A DNA stretch of 64,000 nt, from the NCBI RefSeq assembly GCF_021601625.1, contig NZ_BQHR01000001.1, positions 310,001-374,000 of the forward strand. Reading direction: 5' to 3'. This DNA comes from Pseudomonas paraglycinae. GTDB lineage: Bacteria; Pseudomonadota; Gammaproteobacteria; Pseudomonadales; Pseudomonadaceae. Positions 1 to 7,643 of this stretch are shown here, piece by piece. Made by a program: the position numbers and the translations under genes. Numbering within the stretch: the first letter of the stretch is position 1; each line of letters begins with the position of its first letter. The notes below the pieces were generated by a model, which worked only from the letters and a program-made list of their open reading frames with translations, made no database searches and was not told the DNA's origin.

Positions 1-1
1 G

Positions 2-442
2 GTGATTCTCGGCAAAGGGCGTCTGGAACAAGACCTCAAGGAACTGGCCCGTGAACTGGGCATCGGTGATCGCGTGTTGTTCCTCGGCCAGGTGCCGGAC
101 GCGCGCAATTATTTCCGCGCATTCGATGTGTTTGCCTTGAGCTCCGACCACGAACCGTTTGGCATGGTGCTGCTGGAGGCCATGGCCGCCGGCGTGCCGT
201 TGCTGGCCACGGCGTGTGGCGGGGCGAAGGAAGTGGTCGAAGGCGTGGGCATTCTGTTCCCGCTGGGTGACGCCGAGCATCTGGCCCAGGGTCTGAAACA
301 TCTGGCCGGCATGGACGAGCAGCAGCGTCGTCAATGCGCCGAAATGATGGTCGATCGTCTGCGCGAGCGCTTCTCCGACCGAGCTGTACGCGACACCTTC
401 TGGCATTTGCCGCAAGTTACCGATCTGGCACCGAGGGGCTGA
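2..442 (+). CDS. wapH: Glycosyltransferase family 4, C-terminal part (WapH-like)
   Basis: This is the 3' end of a GT-B glycosyltransferase; the reading frame is open to the window edge, so about 146 C-terminal residues are seen. The GT4 nucleotide-sugar site is visible: Glu-Pro-Phe-Gly followed by Leu-Leu-Glu-Ala, the E-x7-E motif, then Gly-Val-Pro and Gly-Gly near residues 52-75. It would transfer a sugar onto the LPS core at the inner membrane. The WapH name rests on position next to mig-14 and dnpA as in P. aeruginosa (family knowledge), not on a known substrate. Its TGA stop shares the A with the ATG of mig-14, so the two are translationally coupled. Confidence 0.75.
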   Translation: MILGKGRLEQDLKELARELGIGDRVLFLGQVPDARNYFRAFDVFALSSDHEPFGMVLLEAMAAGVPLLATACGGAKEVVEGVGILFPLGDAEHLAQGLKHLAGMDEQQRRQCAEMMVDRLRERFSDRAVRDTFWHLPQVTDLAPRG

Positions 443-1338
443 TGCTCAACCGATTTCAAGGCTGGCGCGAACGTGGCTGGTCGCCCGTTGACGCCTCAAC
501 TTATGCACAGGCCTGGCAGCGTTTCGGCGGCAGCGTCGCGACTCATCCCATGGTGGTCGAGCGTCTGGCGGATCTGGCCGGCATCCCGGTGCGTTATCTG
601 GCCTGGGAGCAGCGGGGCGACGTCAAAGCCGCGATCCCGACCTGGGGCCGCGACTTGGCCTTGTCCAAGGACGTGCTCAAGCGCAGCGGCAAGAAAGGCT
701 TGTTCGACCTCGGCAACGCCGAGCTGATCCTGCCGGCCGCCGTCGATGCCCAGGCCCCGCTGCGCCATCGCGGACGCTACTTGTCGGCGCTCAACGAAAA
801 CCGCTTCAGCGGCCTCAAGTTGCAGACCGAACAACTGGCCATGGCCCGTACCCCCGAAGAACTGTCGAAGAAGTTTCGCTACAACCAGCGCCGTGAACTG
901 CGCCTGCTGGAAGAGGCGGGCGGTGTGGTGCGGCCGGTCAGCGACTTCTCGAGTGCGGAACTGGCAGCAATCTACTGCGACTTGTTTCAGCGTCGCTGGG
1001 GTTTTCCGGCCACTGGCGCGGCACGCATGGCCGAAGTCATCGAATTGCTGCGCGAATTGTTGATCGGCTCGGTGATCTTCCTCAACGACGCGCCGATTGC
1101 CATTCAACTGGTGTATCGCGTTGAAGCCCCGGAGTGGATCAGCGTCGAATACATCAACGGCGGCGTCGACCCTGAAACCCGCGAATTCAGCCCTGGCAGC
1201 GTCCTGAGTTTCCTCAATACGCAAAGTGCCTGGGAGCATGCGCGGGCACTGGACAAGCCGCTGCGCTTTTCCTTCGGTCGTGCCGACCGTGAATACAAGG
1301 ATCGCTGGTGCAATCCTGTGCCGGTCTTCACCGTATGA
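442..1338 (+). CDS. mig-14: Mig-14 family protein, antimicrobial-peptide resistance
   Basis: 298-residue protein resembling the Mig-14 family, inner-membrane-associated proteins with a GNAT-like acyltransferase fold. In Salmonella and P. aeruginosa they raise resistance to cationic peptides and polymyxin. No signal peptide is visible; the body is rich in Arg/Lys and contains a Phe-Arg-Tyr-Asn-Gln-Arg-Arg stretch near residue 145 and a C-terminal Phe-Gly-Arg-Ala-Asp-Arg-Glu-Tyr-Lys motif typical of FemAB/GNAT-like proteins. The ATG overlaps the upstream stop as TGATG, and the 3' end overlaps dnpA by 4 bp (ATGA). The molecular substrate is not established for the family, so the acyltransferase idea is inference. 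Confidence 0.82.
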   Translation: MLNRFQGWRERGWSPVDASTYAQAWQRFGGSVATHPMVVERLADLAGIPVRYLAWEQRGDVKAAIPTWGRDLALSKDVLKRSGKKGLFDLGNAELILPAAVDAQAPLRHRGRYLSALNENRFSGLKLQTEQLAMARTPEELSKKFRYNQRRELRLLEEAGGVVRPVSDFSSAELAAIYCDLFQRRWGFPATGAARMAEVIELLRELLIGSVIFLNDAPIAIQLVYRVEAPEWISVEYINGGVDPETREFSPGSVLSFLNTQSAWEHARALDKPLRFSFGRADREYKDRWCNPVPVFTV

Positions 1339-2747
1339 GTCAGCCCATGAGCCGCAAACAGCAATTGCTCAAGCGCCACCGGCGCAATAAACGCATCGGC
1401 CTGTTGATCGCACTGGTCGTGTTGATCGCTCTCGGTGTGCTGGTGGCCTGGTGGTTGCCGCTGGTGCTGGCAGTGGTTGGCTGGATCGCTCACGAAGCGT
1501 GGTTCGCCGATCACCTGTTCTATTCGCCGAAAGACGATTACCAATACAGCTTTCCGCCGTTTACCCCGCAGCCAAAAGTGCATTTGAACGGCGAGCAATT
1601 GCGCCTCGACGAAGGCGTGATGCTGATGGACGACGCTACGCTGATCCTCGCGGTGAATGTCAAAAGCAGCTTTCTGGGACGCTTCTTCGATCCTCGGGTC
1701 GAGTTGGCCGGGGGCACCCATCCCGATGCGCAGACGTTCGAACGTGGCGTCAACGGTCTGCGTTATCTGAACCTCAGCGGGCAGGCGCAGGCCTTGTCGC
1801 AAGGCCAGTTGCGTCTGCGCGGGCGCTTTTGCCGGGTCTCCGGCGAGCCGGTGCTGTGGGCACTGGAGCAGCCGGACTACCGCCAGCAGCGGGTGATGGT
1901 CATCGCCCCTCACGCCGACGATGCGGAACTCGCCGCCTACGGTCTGTACAGCCAGGCCAGTGAAGCCTGGATCGTGACGCTGACCGCCGGCGAGATCGAA
2001 GCCGAACATTATCAACAGATGGGCCTGAACAAGGTCGAGGCGGCGCGGCTAAAGGGGCGCCTGCGTGCCTGGGACAGTCTTGCCGTACCGCGCTGGGCCG
2101 GCGTACCGCAGGAGCACTGCGTGCAGCTCGGGTATTTCTGCCTGCAACTGGCGGCGATGCAGGCTGCGCCGAATCAGCCGGTGGGTTCGCGGGAAGCTGA
2201 TTTGAGTGATACACGGATGTTTCGTCAGCTGAATCCGTTTGCCTTGCCCGGTGATGCCGATGGCGCGCCGACCTGGAACAATCTGCTGGCCGACCTGCGT
2301 GACGTGCTGTCCCGCGCGCGCCCGGATGTGATCGTGCTGCCGCATCCGACGCTCGATCCGCATCCCGATCACATCTGCGCCCAGGAAGCCGTGCTGGAAG
2401 TCTTGCGTGGTCTTGACTGGCAACCGGTCCTGCTCGGCTACGCCAACCACCTGCACGATAACGATCGCTGGCCGATGGGTGATAGCGGGCAAGGTATCGC
2501 CCTGCCGCCGACATTCGACTCGTCGCAACCGATGCAGCCATTGTGCGTGCCGTTGACGCTCTCGCAGCAACGTGACAAAGCCATGGCCTTGGGCATGATG
2601 CACGACCTGCAACCACCGGCTCCGTTCAAGCGTCGCCTGCGGCGCGGCCTGCAGCGCCTGCTTGCGGGGCGTGCGGGCTCGCCCTACGGTGAAAACGAAT
2701 TTTTCCGCAAGGCTGTACGACGCCATGAACTGTTCTGGCGTTTATAG
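1335..2747 (+). CDS. dnpA: PIG-L/LmbE family de-N-acetylase, DnpA-like
   Basis: 470-residue protein. Residues about 22-60 hold hydrophobic, probably membrane-anchoring, segments. A PIG-L (LmbE) deacetylase domain follows, with the zinc-binding His-Ala-Asp-Asp motif near residue 195 and a His-Pro-Asp-His motif near residue 345. PIG-L enzymes remove N-acetyl groups from sugar amines, so action on an LPS core or other surface glycan is likely. In P. aeruginosa the gene at this position (dnpA) influences fluoroquinolone tolerance and persistence. The ATG at 1335 is chosen because it overlaps the mig-14 stop by 4 bp; a start further upstream would lengthen that overlap. A long hairpin (2757-2797) follows the stop. 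Confidence 0.85.
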   Translation: MSQPMSRKQQLLKRHRRNKRIGLLIALVVLIALGVLVAWWLPLVLAVVGWIAHEAWFADHLFYSPKDDYQYSFPPFTPQPKVHLNGEQLRLDEGVMLMDDATLILAVNVKSSFLGRFFDPRVELAGGTHPDAQTFERGVNGLRYLNLSGQAQALSQGQLRLRGRFCRVSGEPVLWALEQPDYRQQRVMVIAPHADDAELAAYGLYSQASEAWIVTLTAGEIEAEHYQQMGLNKVEAARLKGRLRAWDSLAVPRWAGVPQEHCVQLGYFCLQLAAMQAAPNQPVGSREADLSDTRMFRQLNPFALPGDADGAPTWNNLLADLRDVLSRARPDVIVLPHPTLDPHPDHICAQEAVLEVLRGLDWQPVLLGYANHLHDNDRWPMGDSGQGIALPPTFDSSQPMQPLCVPLTLSQQRDKAMALGMMHDLQPPAPFKRRLRRGLQRLLAGRAGSPYGENEFFRKAVRRHELFWRL

Positions 2748-2756
2748 ATGGTACGG

Positions 2757-2797
2757 GCCTGAAGTACGTCCGCTTTCGAGCGGAAAGACCTTCAGGC
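2757..2797 (+). terminator. Long hairpin after dnpA
   Basis: GCCTGAAG at 2757-2764 pairs with CTTCAGGC at 2790-2797, and inside it TCCGCT and AGCGGA pair around a TTCG loop. There is no U-run afterwards, so this may be an attenuator or RNA-stability element rather than a classical terminator. The next gene starts 35 bp later. Confidence 0.4.
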
Positions 2798-2831
2798 GTT
2801 GCTCTGTTTGCCTGTCGCGGCAAGGAAGACG

Positions 2832-3788
2832 ATGAAAGTTTTATTTCTGGTGCAGAAAGATCAGCGGGCGATTCTGGATCGCTTGTACGAAGGTGTTGCG
2901 GCACATTGCGAGTGCGATCTGCGGTGGCTGAGCAGCGATGAACAGCGCAATCTGCGTCGCTATTTCCGGCGCGAAGTCGACGTTACGCAATATGACCGCA
3001 TCGTGTTTTTCCTTCGTTTCAAGCAGGAAATCCGTCAGGTCGGATTTATCCGCACGATCCCCAATCTCGTGATTCTGGAACACGATGCCTACCAGAATTA
3101 CATTCCGTGCAAATACACCGGTAAGTTCAGCGCGCATTACCGCCGCTTGCCGTGGGCACGAGTGATCAGCTCCGGCTTCGTGGTCACCGAGCGCCTTCGT
3201 CAGGAGGGCTTCGACGCCGTCTTCGTGCCCAAGGGCTACGACCAGTCACAACTTGAAGATCAGGGGCGCGAGCGGGATATCGAGCTGGCTTTCGTGGGTA
3301 GCACCAACAGTGTTGCCTACAGCGGTCGCAAAGCCTTGCTCGACGAGTTGGGGCGCGTCGAGCCTCTGGTGGTTACCCGCACGAAGTCCGGAGAGGAATA
3401 CCGCGACACGCTCAACCGAATCCGCTTTTTTGTCAGCGCCGACGTTGGCATGGGCGAATTCATGATCAAGAATTTCGAAGCGATGGCCTGCGGTTGTGTA
3501 TTGCTGGCGTTTGATCAGGGGGCAGAGGAAAGTCAGGCCCTGGGGTTGAAGGACATGCACAACGTGGTGTTCTACAAGGACATCGCACAGCTTCAGGAGA
3601 AGCTGGCCGTATTGCGCAGCGATCCGGAACTGGCGCCGCGAATTGCGCGCAACGGTCGCGAGCTCGCGGTCAGTCAGTTCAGCTTTGCACGAATCGGCCA
3701 ACGTATCGTCGAGGAACTTAAGCCAGAACTGCGGGCTCGTGCGCCGCTGAGCCTTCTGGAAAAGGTGCGTCTGAAGCTGGGCATTTGA
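2832..3788 (+). CDS. ssg: Glycosyltransferase, Ssg-like (cell-surface sugar biosynthesis)
   Basis: 318-residue GT-B-type glycosyltransferase. The C-terminal half carries a glycosyltransferase group-1 signature: Asn-Phe-Glu-Ala-Met-Ala-Cys-Gly-Cys near residues 215-223, followed by helices ending in a Ser-Gln-Phe-Ser motif. Position between dnpA and the remaining core genes matches Ssg (PA5001), which affects LPS/O-antigen and surface polysaccharide in Pseudomonas. The ATG at 2832 follows an AAGGAAGA Shine-Dalgarno. Sugar donor and acceptor cannot be read from sequence. The symbol is given on length, fold and synteny. Confidence 0.68.
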   Translation: MKVLFLVQKDQRAILDRLYEGVAAHCECDLRWLSSDEQRNLRRYFRREVDVTQYDRIVFFLRFKQEIRQVGFIRTIPNLVILEHDAYQNYIPCKYTGKFSAHYRRLPWARVISSGFVVTERLRQEGFDAVFVPKGYDQSQLEDQGRERDIELAFVGSTNSVAYSGRKALLDELGRVEPLVVTRTKSGEEYRDTLNRIRFFVSADVGMGEFMIKNFEAMACGCVLLAFDQGAEESQALGLKDMHNVVFYKDIAQLQEKLAVLRSDPELAPRIARNGRELAVSQFSFARIGQRIVEELKPELRARAPLSLLEKVRLKLGI

Positions 3789-3843
3789 CAAGCACTACCC
3801 GGCAATCGATATTGCTGGCGACTTTTACCTAATTGAGATTCCG

Positions 3844-4605
3844 GTGCAATTTACTCAAGAAAGTGACATCACCCTGGTGGTCACCAGCTGTGGTCGAATG
3901 GATCTGCTCAAGATAACGCTTGAGAGCTTCGACCGGTTCAATACCGCTCCCATCCGTGAAGTGTTCATCACGGAGGATGCGGGGGATGAAGGTGTGCACG
4001 CTGTGATTCCTGCTCATTGGAAGGAGCATTGCACCGTATTCATCAATCGCCCGAAGCTGGGGCAGCTGGCATCAATCGACTTGGCTTACGCACATGTCAC
4101 CACACCCTATGTCTTCCATTGCGAAGACGACTGGGAATTCTATCGCCCGGGATTTGTGGAAGACTCCAGGACCATTCTCGACCTGCGCCCGGAAATTCTG
4201 CAGGTCTGGCTGCGTAGCTATAATCATGACTTGCGGGTGCATAGTCCTTACATTCGGCTGGAGACGCGGGAGATCGTCGGCGGGGTAGCTTGTTACCCGT
4301 TGGTGTCCGACAAGCCTGAGTGGCAGGGCTTTTCGCTGAATCCTGGCTTGCGCCGGATGAAGGAATACCGCTTGTGCGCACCTTTTGCCGGATTCAGTGG
4401 GGAGAAGGCGCTGTCCATTCGCTACGCAGACTTGAATCTGACGGCCATGACGCTGGAAGCGGACGCCGTCATGCACACGGGTTTCGGTCTGCATGTGCAA
4501 ACGGCTGTCGAGCGTCAGCGCAAGGCGCGCCGCAGTCGTCGCGAACAGATAAAGTTCGTATTGTCTTTGCTGTTGGGAGTCTGTATTGGCTGGTTCATCA
4601 ATTAA
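3844..4605 (+). CDS. Glycosyltransferase family 2-like (GT-A)
   Basis: 253 residues starting at GTG; the protein begins directly with a GT2-like strand (Ile-Thr-Leu-Val-Val-Thr-Ser-Cys-Gly-Arg), and a GT-A Glu-Asp-Asp-Trp-Glu-Phe motif near residue 95 stands in for the DxD metal/nucleotide site. The last 16 residues are strongly hydrophobic and may tether the enzyme to the inner membrane. It sits in the LPS core cluster, roughly where P. aeruginosa carries the rhamnosyltransferase wapR, but I do not claim that activity. Its TAA is followed at once by the ATG of the next glycosyltransferase, so the two are probably co-translated. Confidence 0.72.
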   Translation: MQFTQESDITLVVTSCGRMDLLKITLESFDRFNTAPIREVFITEDAGDEGVHAVIPAHWKEHCTVFINRPKLGQLASIDLAYAHVTTPYVFHCEDDWEFYRPGFVEDSRTILDLRPEILQVWLRSYNHDLRVHSPYIRLETREIVGGVACYPLVSDKPEWQGFSLNPGLRRMKEYRLCAPFAGFSGEKALSIRYADLNLTAMTLEADAVMHTGFGLHVQTAVERQRKARRSRREQIKFVLSLLLGVCIGWFIN

Positions 4606-5745
4606 ATGCACCGCAGCTTTTTTCCAGAAACCCAGGTATTGGCTTCGTTCCCTATGAGTATTCTCAACGTCATGTGGGCCGGGGGTGCTCCGTTTGCCTC
4701 AACTCATAAGGTGCATCAACAGATCCTGTCTCAGGCCGCTTCGTCGGAGCCGGTTCAAACCTGGTTGCTTCAAGGCCGCGCCTGCGAAGGTGGGCTGAGC
4801 GTTGGCGAAGTGACGGAGTGGGGGCTGTCCTCCGCCCGGTTGAAAGGGCGGCATTTCTGGCGGCTGACGAGGCCCTGGATGCGTTCCAGATTTCACAAAG
4901 CCCTCAAAAACAGCCGTGCACGCGTGGTGCTCCTCGATGGCCTTGGCGTAGCACGTACATTGCTGCCTGTCATCGAAGCCATGCCCGACGTTCGTGCGGT
5001 GGTGGTCTTTCATGGTTCGACGCGGCTTCATCCTGCGGATCGCGCGCTCTTCAAACGAATTCCCTCCTCGCAACTGACGCTGGTTGCAGTCTCGAACACC
5101 CTCGCGGCGTCGTTGTGTCAGGACTTGCAGATTCAGGTCATGACGTTGCGCAGCGCTTTCGATCCTCTGGCGTTTCGTGCCGACCTTCTCCCTCGGGAGC
5201 AGGCGCGAGCGCGATTGGGTCTTGCGCTGGACAAACCGGTATTGGGAGCTGTTGGGCGACTGGTCGCGGGCAAGGGGTTTGGTTGCCTGCTCGACGCTTT
5301 CGCCGAAGCCTTGCTTCAGCGACCTGATCTGCAGTTGGTGATTCTCGGTGAAGGCACGGGGCGCGCTGTGCTGGAGGCGCGGATCGATGAGTTGCAATTG
5401 CGTGGCAAGGTCTTGCTGCCGGGGCATCTGGATGATGCGGCTCAGCTTTACCGGGCATTCGATTGGGTTGCCATGCCGTCGCTGAATGAAGGCCTGGGGC
5501 TGATCATGCAGGAAGCCGTCATGGCGGGTGTTCCGGTTTTATCCAGTGAGCTGGAGGTGTTTCGCGAACAGTTGGCCGATACCGGCTGGTATGCCCCCGT
5601 TCAGGATGTGGCCGCCTGGCGTGACGCGATCCTGAGGGCGTTCAGCGCATCGGCCGAAACAGTCGCCGCCGAGCAATATCAGGCGCTGGCGCCTGACCAG
5701 GCCTGGCTCGATTTCAGCCAGGCTGCCCACGACCTGCTTTCATGA
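4606..5745 (+). CDS. Glycosyltransferase family 4 (LPS core cluster)
   Basis: 379-residue GT-B transferase. The N-terminal donor/acceptor domain includes Gly-Gly-Ala-Pro-Phe-Ala near residue 25; the C-terminal domain has Val-Gly-Arg-Leu-Val-Ala-Gly-Lys-Gly-Phe near 215 and the GT4 signature Pro-Ser-Leu-Asn-Glu-Gly-Leu-Gly with a following Gln-Glu-Ala near 290-300. It probably adds a sugar to the outer core or a related surface glycan. The start is uncertain: ATG 4606 abuts the preceding stop, while ATG 4654 (Met-Ser-Ile-Leu-Asn-Val) would begin exactly at the first beta strand. Neither has a strong Shine-Dalgarno. The 3' end overlaps the convergent kinase-like gene by 6 bp. Confidence 0.75.
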   Translation: MHRSFFPETQVLASFPMSILNVMWAGGAPFASTHKVHQQILSQAASSEPVQTWLLQGRACEGGLSVGEVTEWGLSSARLKGRHFWRLTRPWMRSRFHKALKNSRARVVLLDGLGVARTLLPVIEAMPDVRAVVVFHGSTRLHPADRALFKRIPSSQLTLVAVSNTLAASLCQDLQIQVMTLRSAFDPLAFRADLLPREQARARLGLALDKPVLGAVGRLVAGKGFGCLLDAFAEALLQRPDLQLVILGEGTGRAVLEARIDELQLRGKVLLPGHLDDAAQLYRAFDWVAMPSLNEGLGLIMQEAVMAGVPVLSSELEVFREQLADTGWYAPVQDVAAWRDAILRAFSASAETVAAEQYQALAPDQAWLDFSQAAHDLLS

Positions 5746-6345
5746 AGGCATTACGGCCTTTTCCAGTGCGTGCATCGGAAAGGTTTCGTTCAGCTTCTCG
5801 CGTTCAATATAGCGAGCGAAATGCTGCAGGTTGCGCTTGACCAGATACCGGGGCAACGGCGCCCGCAAAAAACGCAAGTCTGCTACATCGATCAGGCCCA
5901 TGCAGTTGTCGGGCGTCACCACAATGTTGCCCAGGTGCAGCGAACGAAAATAGATTCCCGATTCATGAAGATTGCGGATCAGACCGGCCAGGTCTGGCAA
6001 TGCCTGCTGCCACGAAAAACCATCCTTGCTGGCAATCTGGCGCAAGGTCTCTCCCGGCAATGGCTGGTAGAGCACAGCTGTCATGCCAGGAGCTTGCAGT
6101 TTATAAAGCTGCAGGACCTGAAGGGTTGGAACGCCCAGTTTTTGCAGTCCGACGGCGTTATCGATGAAGCGTTTCGAGTAGGGGCGCCACAGTGCGGATG
6201 AAAAAAACCGTTTGCGGCGGAACAGTTTCAGAATATTCCCATCCTGCAACAGGTAGACTTTCGGCCCGTAGCTATCGGCCTCCAGGATTCTGGCACCGTC
6301 AATCATTTGATTCAAAGTGGCCTCTGGCAGCCGGGAAAATTGCAT
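5740..6345 (-). CDS. Kinase-fold protein of the LPS core cluster
   Basis: 201-residue protein with features of the small protein-kinase-like (WaaP/Kdo-kinase-related) fold: a nucleotide-binding Lys in Gly-Asn-Ile-Leu-Lys-Leu near residue 36, a catalytic-loop-like His-Leu-Gly-Asn-Ile near 150 and a Leu-Ile-Asp-Val-Ala-Asp metal-binding-like motif near 165. In P. aeruginosa a gene of this kind (PA4998) also lies beside waaL. It may phosphorylate a core heptose or another surface sugar, but substrate is not shown. It is the only gene of this cluster on the minus strand. ATG at 6345 is chosen because it begins the conserved Met-Gln-Phe-Ser-Arg-Leu region; an upstream in-frame extension to 6417 looks non-conserved. 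Confidence 0.7.
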   Translation of the reverse strand: MQFSRLPEATLNQMIDGARILEADSYGPKVYLLQDGNILKLFRRKRFFSSALWRPYSKRFIDNAVGLQKLGVPTLQVLQLYKLQAPGMTAVLYQPLPGETLRQIASKDGFSWQQALPDLAGLIRNLHESGIYFRSLHLGNIVVTPDNCMGLIDVADLRFLRAPLPRYLVKRNLQHFARYIEREKLNETFPMHALEKAVMPS

Positions 6346-6455
6346 CGTGAAAAGCCTTGTGGGAAGAACGGGGCGCTGTGGCGGGCAATGATGCCGAAAA
6401 GTTTCAGCTTTAACCATGCCGGGCTGGGTGGGTGAACTCTATCAGGAGCAGTTTG

Positions 6456-7628
6456 ATGCAAGAAACACGTTGGGCGAAAGCATGGATGTCGACAGGTCTG
6501 TTGTGGTTTCTGTTAGCCATTGCCATTGCGCCTACCAACAAAGCCTATCAGCAAGGCCTGGTCGTATTGCTCTGGATACCTGCGCTGGTCTTTTCCTGGT
6601 CTGCACGGGCCCGGCTCAGGGAGATGTTTCATGAACAGCGCTGGATCTGGCTGCCGATGCTCGGGCTTCTGGCCTGGTCTTTGATCAGTCTTTCATGGAC
6701 GAACGCCGCGGACAGCGGGCGCGAGGCCAAGCGGTTGCTGTATATCGTGGTTTTTCTTCTGTTCTTTCCGGTTTTCGCCAATGGCAGACCCGACCGTGTG
6801 ATTCGCATCATGCAATGGGGTGGCATCGGGCTGGCGGCCACGGCAATCGCGGCTATCGTCAAATTCTACCTTCTCGATGGCAATGTCCTGATGGCGCGCG
6901 TGGAAGGCCTGGGCGAGCTGGCCCACCCGATCCTCGGGGGCTATGTCATCGGCCTGGCGGCGGTATGGCTTGTTCTGTGGCCACCACAAACCGGGCGGAT
7001 GCAGATTGTCTGGGTCATCGCGATGACGTTTCTGGGCATGTTCGTACTGCTCAGCCAGAGTCGCGGCGCCGCATTGGCATTGTTTCTCACGCTGCTTGCC
7101 ATGCCGATCTGGTGCGGTGACCGCCGCAGCCGTGCAATTGCGGCGTGCGCGTTGGTTGTCGCCATGCTGGCTTTCGTGTTGTTCGAGCCGTTGGTCATGG
7201 CGCGCGGCGTTTCCTACCGGCCGCAGATTCTGATGGCCTGCCTGCAAATGATCGCCGAGCACCCCCTGCGTGGGCTGGGTCTTGGTGGCGACTACAAAGT
7301 GTTTGCTTCGGGCATGTATTTTGACCATGCCCATAATCTGTTCACCCATGTCGCTATCGAGCTGGGCCTGCCAGGCTTGCTGTTGTGGTGTGCAATCTGG
7401 ATTGCCGTCTTGTGCCAGGCATGGAAAGCCCGGGAAACCCTCTACGGGCGGGGCATCATTGGCATTTGGCTGTTCTCGAGCCTGGCCATGCAATTCGACG
7501 CCGCCAGCCTGACCGGAACCCCAAGGGCCGAGTGGTTTGTAAGCTGGTTGCCTATTGGTCTGGCCAGTGTTTTGGTATGGGCTCGGGCCAATCCCGGTGC
7601 CTGTGATAAAATTTCGCGTTCTTCCTAA
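6456..7628 (+). CDS. waaL: O-antigen ligase WaaL
   Basis: 390-residue polytopic inner-membrane protein with about ten or more hydrophobic segments and the Wzy_C/O-antigen-ligase region. The periplasmic His-x-His-Asn motif is at residues 291-294, followed by Ile-Glu-Leu-Gly-Leu-Pro-Gly. WaaL transfers undecaprenyl-linked O-antigen to the lipid A-core acceptor at the periplasmic face; the conserved His is the catalytic residue in P. aeruginosa WaaL. ATG 6456 has AGGAG 9 bp upstream and is preferred over GTG 6432. It is followed after 15 bp by msbA, which flips lipid A-core, so ligase and flippase are probably co-expressed. Confidence 0.87.
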   Translation: MQETRWAKAWMSTGLLWFLLAIAIAPTNKAYQQGLVVLLWIPALVFSWSARARLREMFHEQRWIWLPMLGLLAWSLISLSWTNAADSGREAKRLLYIVVFLLFFPVFANGRPDRVIRIMQWGGIGLAATAIAAIVKFYLLDGNVLMARVEGLGELAHPILGGYVIGLAAVWLVLWPPQTGRMQIVWVIAMTFLGMFVLLSQSRGAALALFLTLLAMPIWCGDRRSRAIAACALVVAMLAFVLFEPLVMARGVSYRPQILMACLQMIAEHPLRGLGLGGDYKVFASGMYFDHAHNLFTHVAIELGLPGLLLWCAIWIAVLCQAWKARETLYGRGIIGIWLFSSLAMQFDAASLTGTPRAEWFVSWLPIGLASVLVWARANPGACDKISRSS

Positions 7629-7643
7629 TCAGTGAGCCCTACG

